A DNA stretch of 64,000 bases from JBQTGK01 sp052400665 (GTDB lineage: Bacteria > Bacteroidota > Bacteroidia > Bacteroidales > Marinifilaceae), in assembly GCA_052400665.1 (NCBI GenBank), contig JBQTGK010000004.1; one strand, written 5' to 3'. Positions 1-9,635 of the stretch are shown piece after piece; position 1 is the first letter of the stretch, and every line of letters begins with the position of its first letter. The notes below the pieces were generated by a model. It had not been told where the DNA came from. It did not search any database and saw nothing but the letters and a program-made list of their open reading frames with translations. The translations under genes and the position numbers were made by a program.

Positions 1-2162
1 GCAGTCATTTCAGTTTTACGTGTTGAAAGAAGAATTTTAGCAGGCGTTCCAGCAGTTTTCACAGATTTTTCAGCTATACTTTTTCCATTCGAATATGCAA
101 TGGCTTTCAACTCGCCGGGTTGGTAGGTAACTTCCCACGACTGATATTCCACACCCTTTGTGTTATTTTTCTGTTTTCCCAACGATTTTCCATCTTGGAA
201 TAACTCTACTTCTTCTCCATTTGTAAATGCATAAACAGTTACGGTTTTTCCTTCCTGTCCTTCTAAATTCCAATGTGGGAAAATATGAACCATTGGTTTG
301 TCGCTCCATTGCGATTGGTAAAAGAAGAAACCATCTTTAGGGAATCCGCAAAGGTCGATTGGTGCAAAACTAGATGAACGTGCAGGCCAGCCAAATGGAA
401 TTACTTCTCCTAAATAATCAAAACCAGTCCAGATAAACTGTCCCATAATGTTTGAACGAGCTTTCACGGATCTCCAGGCTTCAATACCGCTTTCAGCTAT
501 TAACCCTCTTTTCTCAGTCCATTCAAAAGCTTCATCATGTTCATAGTTTAGAGCTTCCCACCATGTTTTTTTATCATCACCGTAAAGGTAGGTTGAACGT
601 GGGTAAAAAGATTGTGCCGATTCACATTCGGTAACAATACCTAAAGCCTTTGGAAATAGCTCACGTTCTTTATCAAAACCTTCACTTTTAATGTAATTGT
701 AGCCTTTAATATCGCTATACGAAACAGCCTCTTCGTTTGGCCATTTGTTCCAGCCATAACCATAAACACCATTGGTAACAGGTCTATAATCCAGATTGTG
801 AACGATTGCAGAAAGTCGTTTTGAGATAGGAGCTCCTTCTTCATGCATCATTTGTTCAATTTCGTTTCCAATACTCCACATAATAACCGATGGATGATTG
901 CGATCTCTTAATACAAAATCGGTTAAATCAATATCAGCCCATTTTTTAAATTTATCGGCATAGTATTGAACCGGAATTCTAATTTTCTTGCCATTTTGTG
1001 TTGTTGCAGGTGACTTTGGTATTTCCCATTCGTCGAACATTTCATTCATTACAAAAAAGCCCATGCTGTCGCAGATACTCATAAATTCCTCCGAAAAAGG
1101 ATTGTGCGCAGTACGAACAGCATTGCATCCCATTTCTCGAAGTATTTCTAACTGGCGTTCAATTGTTCTTGCATAAACAGCAGCTCCTAAAGGACCTCCA
1201 TCGTGATGCAAACAAACACCCTTTAGTTTGATGTTTTTGCCATTCAAAAAGAATCCATTGGTAGCATCAAATTCAATTTTTCGAATTCCAGTCTTATTGG
1301 TTTCAGAATAGATAATGGATCCAGCTTCGAGTAGTTCTGTTTTTATGGTGTATAAGTTTGGAGAATCAGGATTCCACAACAATGGATTTTTTACGTTAAG
1401 TTCTGATTTGCTGATTTTACTTTCGCCTGCTTGCAAGTTCTCTTGAGTTTCAATACTGCTTATTTTTTTTCCTTGTGCATCAATTGCGCTTTGTCGAACA
1501 ATAATGCTCCTTATTTTATTGCAATCATTCTTTAGCTCAGTTTGAATCCTGATTTTTGCTTCTTTAGAGGAACAATCATTGGCAACAATATAATTTCCCC
1601 AAACAGGAACATACAGTTTATCTGTTGTAATTAAATGAACATGGCGGTAGATTCCAGTCCCAGTGTACCAGCGCGAACCTGGCTGAGCCGAATTGTCTAA
1701 TTTTACAGTTAGCGTGTTGTTGCCATCAATTTTGATGTAAGGAGTCATGTCGTAATGAAAGGAAGCGTAACCAAGAGGACGGCTACCCAAAAATTGGCCA
1801 TTAATCCAAACTTCGGAATTTCGATAAGCTCCTTCAAAATAAATAACAAACCTTTTGTCTTTCTGATTTTTATCAATTTTGAAAGTTTTGCGATAGGCAC
1901 ATTTACCGGCAGGCAACCAGGCTCCTCTCGAAAAAGAAGCATTTTCTTTACTAAACGGACCTTCAATACTCCAATCGTGAGGAAGATCTACATCTTGCCA
2001 TTCTTGATCAATGAAATTAGGATTTTCAGCACCTGTGACTTCTCCTTTTGTAAATTTCCATCCAAAATCGAAAAGATCTTTGGAGTTGCTAGATTGATTT
2101 TCCTGGCAAGCAGCCAATAAAACAATTGTTAATAATAGAATGGAGGTTTTTAGTTTTTGCAT
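1..2162 (-). CDS. GH2 beta-galactosidase lipoprotein (C-terminus beyond window edge)
   Basis: Glycoside hydrolase family 2, most likely an exo-beta-galactosidase acting on galactan oligosaccharides in the periplasm or on the outer membrane. The frame is open from the ATG at 2162 to the window edge (720 codons visible). It starts with a lipoprotein signal (LLAAC). The N-terminal sugar-binding domain has the typical 'WQDVDLPHDWSIEG', followed by the Ig-like domain. The TIM barrel carries 'MWSIGNE', whose Glu (about residue 434) is the expected acid/base; the nucleophile is probably a Glu in 'GIVTECES'. Then comes 'MGQFIWTGFDYLGE' and the start of a DUF4982-type C-terminal domain. It lies downstream of the sulfatase at 2290-4149 on the same strand but is separated from it by a strong terminator, so it probably has its own promoter. 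Family is certain; substrate is inferred from context. Confidence 0.9.
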   Translation of the reverse strand, partial: MQKLKTSILLLTIVLLAACQENQSSNSKDLFDFGWKFTKGEVTGAENPNFIDQEWQDVDLPHDWSIEGPFSKENASFSRGAWLPAGKCAYRKTFKIDKNQKDKRFVIYFEGAYRNSEVWINGQFLGSRPLGYASFHYDMTPYIKIDGNNTLTVKLDNSAQPGSRWYTGTGIYRHVHLITTDKLYVPVWGNYIVANDCSSKEAKIRIQTELKNDCNKIRSIIVRQSAIDAQGKKISSIETQENLQAGESKISKSELNVKNPLLWNPDSPNLYTIKTELLEAGSIIYSETNKTGIRKIEFDATNGFFLNGKNIKLKGVCLHHDGGPLGAAVYARTIERQLEILREMGCNAVRTAHNPFSEEFMSICDSMGFFVMNEMFDEWEIPKSPATTQNGKKIRIPVQYYADKFKKWADIDLTDFVLRDRNHPSVIMWSIGNEIEQMMHEEGAPISKRLSAIVHNLDYRPVTNGVYGYGWNKWPNEEAVSYSDIKGYNYIKSEGFDKERELFPKALGIVTECESAQSFYPRSTYLYGDDKKTWWEALNYEHDEAFEWTEKRGLIAESGIEAWRSVKARSNIMGQFIWTGFDYLGEVIPFGWPARSSSFAPIDLCGFPKDGFFFYQSQWSDKPMVHIFPHWNLEGQEGKTVTVYAFTNGEEVELFQDGKSLGKQKNNTKGVEYQSWEVTYQPGELKAIAYSNGKSIAEKSVKTAGTPAKILLSTRKTEMT

Positions 2163-2240
2163 TTTAGGTGGCTTTAAAAATCTTTTTTTAAGATCTTATT
2201 TTTTTATTGGGAAGATGTTTTCTAAGGTATAGAGTTGCAT

Positions 2241-2280
2241 AAAAAAAGTAGCTTATTCATGAAAATGAATAAGCTACTTT
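2241..2280 (-). terminator. Rho-independent terminator after sulfatase
   Basis: A 16-bp perfect stem (2245-2260 with 2265-2280) closed by a 4-nt loop. Read on the minus strand it is followed by a run of T. It lies 10 nt after the stop of the minus-strand sulfatase and isolates that unit from the GH2 gene. Confidence 0.85.
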
Positions 2281-2289
2281 CTATAGAAT

Positions 2290-4149
2290 TTACTTAGCGT
2301 TTATATAGTCTAAACGTATTTTTACTAATTTGTTTTCCAAAATTACTTTCTGAATTTTATCCATTTTAAGATTGAAAGAATACTTGTGTTGTCCATCTTG
2401 TAACATGACTACAGAATTAAGAATAAGTAAGGCTTCAGCACTATCTGTAGATTCATAAAGAGCATTCGAAATTGCGGATACAGGATTTTCTATTTTAGTT
2501 AAACCTAAATATTCTGCAGCACGAACTCTATTGATCAATTCCGGGTCATTCTTCTGAATTTCTCTGGTCAAAGAGATTAGTTTAGAGTCCTCTTTCTGAA
2601 AACAACTACAAACAATTAATGCCCAGTATCTTTCCCAGGGATCGTTTGATTTGAGATAAGATTTTAGCTCACCCTCAACCGAGTCGAAACTAGCAAGAGA
2701 TAAGTTTGCGATGTGAAGATATCCGTTTAGTTCTTTTTTGTGTGCTTGTCCAAAACTTGCAGGATCACCAATTGCATTTTTAAGAAGAAAATGTTCTGGG
2801 TAGAAAGATAGGTCAGGCATGCTGATTTCCCATTTTTCTAATTTGGATCTCATTTCCAGAAGTTTATCCTTAAGCTCAGGCTTTTTAGCTAAATTGTTTG
2901 TTTCGAAAGGATCTGTTTCAACATCGTACAATGCTTCGGCTTGTTTGGGCTTAAAAAATGCCGATTGTATCTCGTTCAATTGACCCGCTTCATACAAATC
3001 GCACCATTCTCTGTAGGCCATTTGCTTGTATCTGTAGTTGTTCATTAAACCATCGAAATTAAAAGGCTGGTAGTTTCTGATGTATTTGTATTTGCCTTTT
3101 CTAAACGCTCTAACCATGTCATACTTCTCGTCAAATCGATCAGCGTAAGAGTAGGTTTCATTTCTGGTTTCCAATTGTTTTTTGCTCACACCTTTACCCA
3201 AGAATGGTTTTCCGTCCATATTTTTTGGCACTTCAACACCTGCTAGGTTTAGAACTGTAGCACCAAAATCAACAAAGCTTACAAACCCATTGGTCATACT
3301 TCCTTTTTCTATGTCGATTAAGTGTCTGTAATTTTTAGGAATGTATACCACAAGAGGAACCTCTAAGCCAGTTTCGTATAAATAGCCTTTACTTCCAGGT
3401 AAAACTCCACCATGATCACCGTAGTAAAAGATGAATGTATCGTCAAGAAGGCTATCTTTCTTTAATTCATTGATGATATTGCCAACTTCCTGATCCATTT
3501 GTACGATTTTATCGCGATAGAATGCATTGGTATATTTAAAGAGATCTGTTTGAGGATGATTTGGTTGTATAAAGCAATCTTCTGGTTTACATTTTGTTTT
3601 GTGAGTACGATATTCTTCTTCGGTAAAGTGCAAGCACCCTTCATGAGTTGTCCCAAAATTTTGAACGTGGAAAAATGGTTGACCTTTTTTTCTATTTCTC
3701 CAGCTAGCTTTTTTCGAGGAGTTGTCCCAAACATTATCAGCTTTAATAATATTGTAATCTTCTTTAGCATTGTTTGTTGTGTAATAACCTGCTTTTCGAA
3801 GGTAAGCTGGAAACATTTCCATAGAATCCTGCAATTGAATGCATTCCATTTTACGGTGGTAGTGAGAAGCCAACCTAGGACCATAACAACTCGTAATAAG
3901 TGTTGATCGGGCAGCACTGCAAACAGCCGCATTTGAAAAGGCACGATTGAAAATAACGCCATCATTGGCCAAATTTTCAATGTTTGGAGTTTCAACTCCA
4001 TTCTCATCAAACAAGCTCATGTAATGTTTAGAGTTGTCTTCAGATACGATCCAAACAATATTTGGAGGTGTTGTGGGTTTGTCCATACTGCACGAGCTCT
4101 GAAGAGCTATTAGTGCAAGAAGTCCGAGTGTAATAAATCGAAAGTTCAT
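2290..4149 (-). CDS. S1-type sulfatase lipoprotein with atypical C-S-A-A-R signature
   Basis: Formylglycine sulfatase of 619 residues expected to remove sulfate esters from algal oligosaccharides in the periplasm. It is a lipoprotein (lipobox Cys 20). The metal-binding start reads 'IVSEDNSKH' rather than the usual 'DDQ'. The maturation signature is C77-S-A-A-R, without the Pro of C-x-P-S-R. The catalytic domain includes 'YYGDHGG' and a late 'LYDVETDPFETNNLA' module. The last 120 residues are helical and look like short HEAT-like repeats. The overall look resembles sulfoglucosamine-sulfohydrolase-type S1 enzymes (S1_8-like), but I cannot fix the subfamily by eye. It is the downstream member of a pair with the sulfatase at 4167-5684 (17 nt gap). 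The Cys needs an anaerobic maturase (anSME), which is not in this window. Confidence 0.88.
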   Translation of the reverse strand: MNFRFITLGLLALIALQSSCSMDKPTTPPNIVWIVSEDNSKHYMSLFDENGVETPNIENLANDGVIFNRAFSNAAVCSAARSTLITSCYGPRLASHYHRKMECIQLQDSMEMFPAYLRKAGYYTTNNAKEDYNIIKADNVWDNSSKKASWRNRKKGQPFFHVQNFGTTHEGCLHFTEEEYRTHKTKCKPEDCFIQPNHPQTDLFKYTNAFYRDKIVQMDQEVGNIINELKKDSLLDDTFIFYYGDHGGVLPGSKGYLYETGLEVPLVVYIPKNYRHLIDIEKGSMTNGFVSFVDFGATVLNLAGVEVPKNMDGKPFLGKGVSKKQLETRNETYSYADRFDEKYDMVRAFRKGKYKYIRNYQPFNFDGLMNNYRYKQMAYREWCDLYEAGQLNEIQSAFFKPKQAEALYDVETDPFETNNLAKKPELKDKLLEMRSKLEKWEISMPDLSFYPEHFLLKNAIGDPASFGQAHKKELNGYLHIANLSLASFDSVEGELKSYLKSNDPWERYWALIVCSCFQKEDSKLISLTREIQKNDPELINRVRAAEYLGLTKIENPVSAISNALYESTDSAEALLILNSVVMLQDGQHKYSFNLKMDKIQKVILENKLVKIRLDYINAK

Positions 4150-4166
4150 AGTATTGTTTTTGCATA

Positions 4167-5684
4167 TTAATTTTTTCCAGTTACAATGCCATTTTTTCTA
4201 AGCGTATTGTATTTGGTAAACATTTTTTTAATTCTTTTTTGTTGATTTTCAGACTGAATCAAGTTGTTGGTTTGTTTCTCTTCAGGATCCTTGTTGAGGT
4301 TGTACAAAGCAATAGGTTTTCTTAATTGATTTGTTTTGTCTTTTTTATCAACTTGTATAATTAGTTTCCATCCATTTTCAATTAGAATCAATTCCTTCCC
4401 TGTTCCCCCTTGTAGCATTAAAAAAGCATGAGAATCGGCATTCTTTTTATTTTCAAGAATGGGTAGAAGATTGTAAGAATCCATAGCTTGATTATTTGCA
4501 ATTTTTTGTCCGTTAATGGATGCTAGAGTTGCTAAAATATCTAAACCTAAAATGGGTTCACTAGTCGTTCTATTGCCTTCGATGGTTTTAGGCCAAGAAG
4601 CTATAAAAGGTACTCGGTGGCCTCCTTCAAAGGCAGAATTTTTACCGCCTCTGTAAATATCACTAGGTTGATGGCCCGATTTTAAAGTGTTTGGTTTAAG
4701 TAAGCCTCCATTATCTGATGTGAATATAAAAATGGTATTTTCATATATTCCATTGGCTTTTAACGCGTCTGTAAGCATTCCCATTTGTACATCAAGCTCC
4801 TTAATCATATCCATATGTTTCGATGGAGTAGTGCCAGCAATTTTAATTCCATTTAATTCTTTTGCAGGAGCGTGAGGAAGATGAACAGCCTGAGAACAGT
4901 AATACATGAAAAAAGGCTTTTTCTTATTGGAATGATTCTTAATGTAATCAACAGCTTTATTTGCTAGTAGTGGTCCCATATCGTGAGGATCCCAATTGGA
5001 ATCTCCTAAGCCTTCTGACTTATCTAACTTAACTCCAATTTTATTCATGCTCTTTTGTGAGATATATTCTATTTTTGAATCTTCACTTAAAGGCATCCAA
5101 TTTTCATTTTCGTAAACAGCATAGGGAACATCTTGAATTCCTGCAGGGAAAGTTATGCTATAGTCAAAACCTTGCTGTTTAGGACCATTTCCTGCTATTT
5201 TGGTGATGTCAACATCTACTTCAGGTTTATAGCGAGGACCTCTGTAAATAGTATTTTCATCATCTTTTCGAAGGTAATCTCCACCCAAATGCCATTTTCC
5301 AAAAAATGCTGTTGAATAGCCTGCTTGTTTCATTAGTTTTCCTAAAGTTAACTGATTGGCTTTTATTGGAGATTTTTCATAAGCACCCCAAACTCCCCAT
5401 GGTTTTGGACTTCGGTAGCAAGAATTACCTGTCATGATGCCATAACGCGAAGGGGCACAAAGTGCAGCCGGAGAATGAGCATTGGTAAAAACAACACCTT
5501 GTTTGGCCAACTTATCTATGTTCGGTGTTTCAAGAATAATATTGTTCGAGTGCATGCGTCGATAGTGCGAAATGTCACCAACACCTAGATCATCGGCTAG
5601 TAGAACAATTACATTGGGTGGATTTGTAGCAAATACGGATACCACAAAAAGTAGGAATCCGATAGTCAGTAATTGTTTATTCAT
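4167..5684 (-). CDS. S1-type sulfatase, exported
   Basis: Sulfatase of 505 residues from the ATG I prefer at about 5684. An upstream in-frame TTG at 5741 is disfavoured because it would put 19 extra residues before a normal signal peptide and lies inside a hairpin. The signal peptide is 'MNKQLLTIGFLLFVVSVFA', so the product is periplasmic. 'LLADDLG' supplies the first two Ca-binding Asp residues (31-32). The modified Cys is C76 in C-A-P-S-R, followed by 'YGIMTG'. 'GKWHLGGD' and 'TSDNGG' complete the active site. The 'AHSPAALCAPSR' arrangement is typical of arylsulfatase-A/GalNAc-6-sulfatase-like enzymes. It precedes the other minus-strand sulfatase in a two-gene unit. Substrate regiospecificity is unknown. 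Confidence 0.9.
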   Translation of the reverse strand: MNKQLLTIGFLLFVVSVFATNPPNVIVLLADDLGVGDISHYRRMHSNNIILETPNIDKLAKQGVVFTNAHSPAALCAPSRYGIMTGNSCYRSPKPWGVWGAYEKSPIKANQLTLGKLMKQAGYSTAFFGKWHLGGDYLRKDDENTIYRGPRYKPEVDVDITKIAGNGPKQQGFDYSITFPAGIQDVPYAVYENENWMPLSEDSKIEYISQKSMNKIGVKLDKSEGLGDSNWDPHDMGPLLANKAVDYIKNHSNKKKPFFMYYCSQAVHLPHAPAKELNGIKIAGTTPSKHMDMIKELDVQMGMLTDALKANGIYENTIFIFTSDNGGLLKPNTLKSGHQPSDIYRGGKNSAFEGGHRVPFIASWPKTIEGNRTTSEPILGLDILATLASINGQKIANNQAMDSYNLLPILENKKNADSHAFLMLQGGTGKELILIENGWKLIIQVDKKDKTNQLRKPIALYNLNKDPEEKQTNNLIQSENQQKRIKKMFTKYNTLRKNGIVTGKN

Positions 5685-5735
5685 AGTAGTTTTGGTTTTT
5701 GGGTATGAATTTTTTAAAAAAGAGACTAAAAAATA

Positions 5736-5776
5736 CAACAATAAATAAGTAGAAGGACTCTACTTATTTGTTGTTG
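5736..5776 (-). terminator. long hairpin between two sulfatase genes
   Basis: An 18-bp stem with one mismatch (5736-5753 with 5759-5776) and a 5-nt loop, lying between the stop of the 5804-7201 gene and the start of the next sulfatase. Probable intrinsic terminator or processing hairpin for the minus strand. Confidence 0.7.
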
Positions 5777-5803
5777 TGTTTATCTTAAATGTGTAGACTT
5801 ACT

Positions 5804-7201
5804 TTATTTACGTTCCCCTCTTGTGGCAGCATCAATATAGCTCTGACGTTTTTTCTCTTCTTTCGAAAGATTTTGAGCATGTGGATCTTGCCATAATGCA
5901 GGAACTGTTTCTTTGTTCCATTCTGCATATAGTCCTTTTAATTCTTCTAGTTTAGCAGGTAATTCGGCACTTAAATTGGTATGTTCATAAGGATCATTTT
6001 TTATGTCGAATAAAAAGAATTGTTTTTTGTATCCAGACATTACCATTTTATATTTTCCTTTACGAACAGCGTATCCAGCACCATCAGAATATCGCCAGAA
6101 CAATACATTATGCGGTGCTTTTTTGTTTTTACCTTTGATATAAGGAAGAAGATCTACACCATCTAATTTTTCAGCATTTGGATGTTTAACTCCTGTTGCT
6201 GCCAGAATTGTTGGATATATATCCAAAGCAGAAATTGTTTTGTTGTATGTATTGTTTGGCTTGATCTTTCCTGGCCATGAAACAAGGAAAGGGATATGAA
6301 TACCTCCTTCAAACAACATTCCTTTGTGTCCGCGGTAAGGTGCACTGCTAGCTCCTCCTAAATGGCCACCATTATCGCTGTAAAAGAAAATTAATGTGTT
6401 ATCGTACTCACCTGTTTCCTTTAGTTTGGCAATTACTTTTCCAATTCCAGCATCCATACCTACAACCATTGCAGCATAAGCCGCACGTTTACCATCTTCA
6501 ATATGTTTCACCTTATCGGTGTATTGTTTTGTTGCTTGAACAGGGGCGTGTGGGGCATTGTATGCCAGATACATAAAGAATGGCTTTTCTGCTTTGTTGT
6601 ATTCGTCAATGTATTCAATAGCAGCATTTGTAAAATCGTCTGTTAGATAGGTTAATTCCGATCTTGGAACCACTTTTCCATCACGAAGAACTCCTGCCGA
6701 GGCTGGTTTTTTTCCAGTATCTCCCCAGTAGTTCATGCCACCACCCCAGAATCCAAACCAATCATCAAAACCTCTATTGTTAGGCCAAAATTGAATTGAA
6801 TCACCAAGGTGCCATTTTCCGATAGCACAAGTTTGGTAGTCGTTTTTTTGCAACAATTCCGATAGCATTAATTCATTCAATGGAAGTCCATCATCTACTT
6901 TAGCATCGGTATAAGGCAAATTATTTTCGTGTCCAAATCGTTGTTGGTATCGTCCGGTTAATAAGCCAGCTCTACTTGGACTACAATAAGGATGAGATGC
7001 ATATCCTTGAGTGAAAATTACACCACTATTTGCTAATTGATCTAAATTGGGTGTCGGAATATCCGTGCATCCATTAAAGCCAACGTCACCAAAACCTTGA
7101 TCGTCAGAAAGAATAATTATTACATTGGGTTTTTCTTTTTTCTGAGAGATTCCTGAAAAAGTAAGAAGTGCTAGTGAGATAGCGAGCATTAATTTTTTCA
7201 T
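5804..7201 (-). CDS. S1-type sulfatase, exported
   Basis: Sulfatase of 465 residues with a type I signal peptide ending near 'SGISQ', so periplasmic. 'ILSDDQGFGDVGF' gives Asp 33-34. The maturation motif is C73-S-P-S-R followed by 'AGLLTGRYQQRFG', a layout common in marine S1 sulfatases acting on carrageenan/agar-type galactans. 'IGKWHLGD' and 'YSDNGGH' complete the active site. The C-terminus is Lys/Arg-rich. It is transcribed divergently from the sulfatase at 7711 across a 509-nt region that holds a copy of the C-run motif on each strand. Regiospecificity cannot be read by eye. Confidence 0.9.
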   Translation of the reverse strand: MKKLMLAISLALLTFSGISQKKEKPNVIIILSDDQGFGDVGFNGCTDIPTPNLDQLANSGVIFTQGYASHPYCSPSRAGLLTGRYQQRFGHENNLPYTDAKVDDGLPLNELMLSELLQKNDYQTCAIGKWHLGDSIQFWPNNRGFDDWFGFWGGGMNYWGDTGKKPASAGVLRDGKVVPRSELTYLTDDFTNAAIEYIDEYNKAEKPFFMYLAYNAPHAPVQATKQYTDKVKHIEDGKRAAYAAMVVGMDAGIGKVIAKLKETGEYDNTLIFFYSDNGGHLGGASSAPYRGHKGMLFEGGIHIPFLVSWPGKIKPNNTYNKTISALDIYPTILAATGVKHPNAEKLDGVDLLPYIKGKNKKAPHNVLFWRYSDGAGYAVRKGKYKMVMSGYKKQFFLFDIKNDPYEHTNLSAELPAKLEELKGLYAEWNKETVPALWQDPHAQNLSKEEKKRQSYIDAATRGERK

Positions 7202-7298
7202 ATTTATTTTGTTTAGTTCATTTTATGATTTAAAACGATAGCGAAAAGTCTTAGGAATTCTGATAAATACAAAATTACGATATAAGTGGAGGAATCAT

Positions 7299-7326
7299 GG
7301 GGTAGTTTTAGTGAGAAAGTAGGGGG
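7299..7326 (-). promoter_or_regulatory. C-run direct-repeat motif (copy A)
   Basis: On the minus strand: CCCCCT (CCCCC at 7326-7322), then CCCC at 7302-7299, with exactly 19 nt between the two C-runs. It ends 97 nt before the start codon of the 5804-7201 sulfatase. The same arrangement occurs at 15988 and 21494. Candidate activator site; inference from recurrence. Confidence 0.5.
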
Positions 7327-7528
7327 ATTTATTTAGAACTTTACATGAATCTTTACTTTTATACTTTATTAATAAGGTAAATGCAGAATTGACTCCATAA
7401 AAGGCTTTAATATTTTGATTACAACAGATCTGTCTTGCGCAGATACGATTTTTATGTTGTTATATTTTTGTTGAAAATATTTTGCGAGTTTGATTATTAT
7501 CTGTTTTTTTTATTTTAAAACGATTTAA

Positions 7529-7557
7529 CCCCCTTTTTATGAAATATTTTATTGACA
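7529..7557 (+). promoter_or_regulatory. C-run motif, weak copy (B)
   Basis: CCCCCTTTTT at 7529, upstream of the 7711 sulfatase. The second C-run at the 19-nt spacing is replaced by TGACAT, so this copy is weak. Confidence 0.3.
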
Positions 7558-7710
7558 TTTTTTTGTTTCAGATCCTTTACTTTTAATGATTAATAAATCT
7601 GTAAAATTAAGATGGTTTTTTGATCATCGGAATATGGATTTATTGATAATGTTTAGTAGAATAAAAAAGAATTTATCTACTATACAGCAAACCTGAAAAG
7701 TAAAAATGTA

Positions 7711-9330
7711 ATGAAAAGAAATCTAATTGGAATCTCATTGGCTGTTTTAAGCCTAATCTCGGTTTCCTGTTCGCAACCGGAAGTGAAGCAAAAACCAAAC
7801 ATTATTTACATCATGTCCGACGATCATACTACGCAAGGCATTGGTGTATATGGAAGTCGGTTGGCAGCTCTTAATCCAACACCAACAATTGATGCTTTTG
7901 CCGAGGAAGGAATTGTTTTTGACAATTGCTACGTAACAAATGCTATTTGTACGCCAAGTAGAGCATGTATTATTTCTGGTCAGTATAATAATGTAAATGG
8001 AGTTCTTGATTTGGAAGGTAAAATTGGCAATAAACAATACTTACCTCAGGAAATGAAAAAATTAGGCTATCAAACTGCTATGATCGGTAAATGGCATTTG
8101 CACGATGAGCCATCTTCATTTGATTACTATAAAGTGCTTGTTGGTCATGGTGGTCAGGGAGAGTATTTTAATCCTGGATTTATTGAGACAGGAATGAAAT
8201 ATGAATTTCCAGCGACTAAGAAAACAAAAGTGATAAAAACAGAAGGTCACAGTACAGATGTGATTACAGATATTACATTAGATTGGTTGAAAAACAGAGA
8301 TAAGACAAAGCCATTTTTTTTAATGCATCATTACAAAGCACCACACGATTTGTTTGAATTTGCTCCTCGATATAAAGATTATTTGAAAGATACTTTTATT
8401 CCCGAACCTGCAAGTTTGTATGATAATAAAAACAATGGTTCTGTAGGAACTAAAGGTTATAATGATGAATTGATTCATATAATAGGATCGTCTGTTTCGC
8501 ATCGTAATACCATTCGAAATATGGGTATGCACATGGGCATCGATCAGAATATTCCTGATCCAGAATATACAAAATTGGCTTATCAGGAATATATTAAGCG
8601 TTATTTACGTTGTGTAAAAGGTGTAGATGATAACCTAGCTCGTTTATTCGATTATTTGAAGAAAGAAGGCTTGTGGGAAAATACTATTATTGTTTACACA
8701 GGCGATCAGGGATTTATGTTAGGAGAGCACGATTATATCGATAAACGTTGGATGTATGAAGAATCGATGAGAATGCCATTTATCGTTCATTATCCGGAAA
8801 TGATTAAAGCTGAACAAAGAACAGATGCTCTTATTAATAATACTGATTTTGCACCTACTTTAATTGAATTGGCAGGTGGAAAAACACCGGAATATATGCA
8901 GGGAAAAAGTTTCAAATCTATTTTAGAAACAGGAAAAGAACCAGAGAATTGGCGCGATGCTACTTATTACAGATATTGGATGCACATGGCTCACCGTCAT
9001 GCAAATCCAGCTCATTTTGGAATTAGAACGAAAGATTACAAATTGATTTTCTTTTACGGTAGATATTGGGTAGATACCGATAATCCAGATGCTGAGTGGA
9101 ACAAGAAATCTTGGGGAAATGATTTTACTCGTCACACACCTCCGGCATGGGAATTATATGACCTTAAAAAAGACCCTAAAGAAATGAATAATGTATATGA
9201 CGATCCAAAATATACAGAGGTTAAAAAAATGATGAAAGAGAAGTTGAAAAAAGAACGTGAAGCTATTGGAGATACGGATGAAAATTATCCTCATATTAAA
9301 AAGATTGTTGATGAGTATTGGGATAAATAG
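7711..9330 (+). CDS. S1-type sulfatase lipoprotein
   Basis: Sulfatase of 539 residues. Lipoprotein (lipobox 'SVSC', Cys 20), so membrane-anchored. 'IMSDDHTTQGIGVYGSR' gives Asp 37-38. The maturation motif is C80-T-P-S-R followed by 'ACIISGQY'. 'IGKWHLHDEPSSFDYYKVL' and 'TGDQGFMLGEHDYIDKRWMYEESMRMPF' are the second half of the active site; this last form is usual in the S1_11/S1_16-like groups that include porphyran and galactan sulfatases. It has the same overall architecture as the sulfatase at 16119 but is clearly diverged from it. Monocistronic by layout: a terminator follows at 9361 and the next gene is 305 nt away. Confidence 0.9.
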   Translation: MKRNLIGISLAVLSLISVSCSQPEVKQKPNIIYIMSDDHTTQGIGVYGSRLAALNPTPTIDAFAEEGIVFDNCYVTNAICTPSRACIISGQYNNVNGVLDLEGKIGNKQYLPQEMKKLGYQTAMIGKWHLHDEPSSFDYYKVLVGHGGQGEYFNPGFIETGMKYEFPATKKTKVIKTEGHSTDVITDITLDWLKNRDKTKPFFLMHHYKAPHDLFEFAPRYKDYLKDTFIPEPASLYDNKNNGSVGTKGYNDELIHIIGSSVSHRNTIRNMGMHMGIDQNIPDPEYTKLAYQEYIKRYLRCVKGVDDNLARLFDYLKKEGLWENTIIVYTGDQGFMLGEHDYIDKRWMYEESMRMPFIVHYPEMIKAEQRTDALINNTDFAPTLIELAGGKTPEYMQGKSFKSILETGKEPENWRDATYYRYWMHMAHRHANPAHFGIRTKDYKLIFFYGRYWVDTDNPDAEWNKKSWGNDFTRHTPPAWELYDLKKDPKEMNNVYDDPKYTEVKKMMKEKLKKEREAIGDTDENYPHIKKIVDEYWDK

Positions 9331-9635
9331 TCGGATTATTATAAAATTAGTTTAAATAGAAATAAAGGCATCAATATTATTGAAGCCTTTATTTTTGGAA
9401 TAAATTTTTAAGTGATTAATTGACGGGATTTTATCAAGTTGTGTCGGATTTGTTTAAAGCTATTTGTGGGTTATGGAGTACATTTGTAATGTGATAAATA
9501 TAGAAATAGAATCAATATAAAAATAGAGAGATGATATTTTAATAAATAATGTCTGTCAACTAATATAAAGTGTTAAATTAACAGAATAGCTTGGCATTTA
9601 ATCAATTTAAAACTCAAAATAAATTACTATAACTA
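9331..9635. other. intergenic region with terminator
   Basis: 305 nt between the sulfatase and GH29. Apart from the terminator at 9361 I see no gene or clear motif; the C-run motif is absent. Confidence 0.6.
9361..9397 (+). terminator. intrinsic terminator after sulfatase
   Basis: Stem AATAAAGGC / GCCTTTATT with an imperfect inner stem, followed by TTTT; 30 nt after the sulfatase stop. Confidence 0.75.

Larger units (their letters stand above)
7202..7710. other. divergent intergenic region between two sulfatases
   Basis: 509 nt, no gene. It separates the divergent sulfatases and must carry both promoters. The only structure I see is the C-run motif on each strand (separate entries). Confidence 0.6.

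Noticed and set aside
3462..4010. Long open frames on both strands inside the 2290-4149 sulfatase
   Set aside because: Shadows of the sulfatase frame without ribosome-binding site or recognisable protein pattern.
5685..5741. TTG-initiated N-terminal extension of the 4167 sulfatase
   Set aside because: It begins inside a hairpin and precedes a normal signal peptide.
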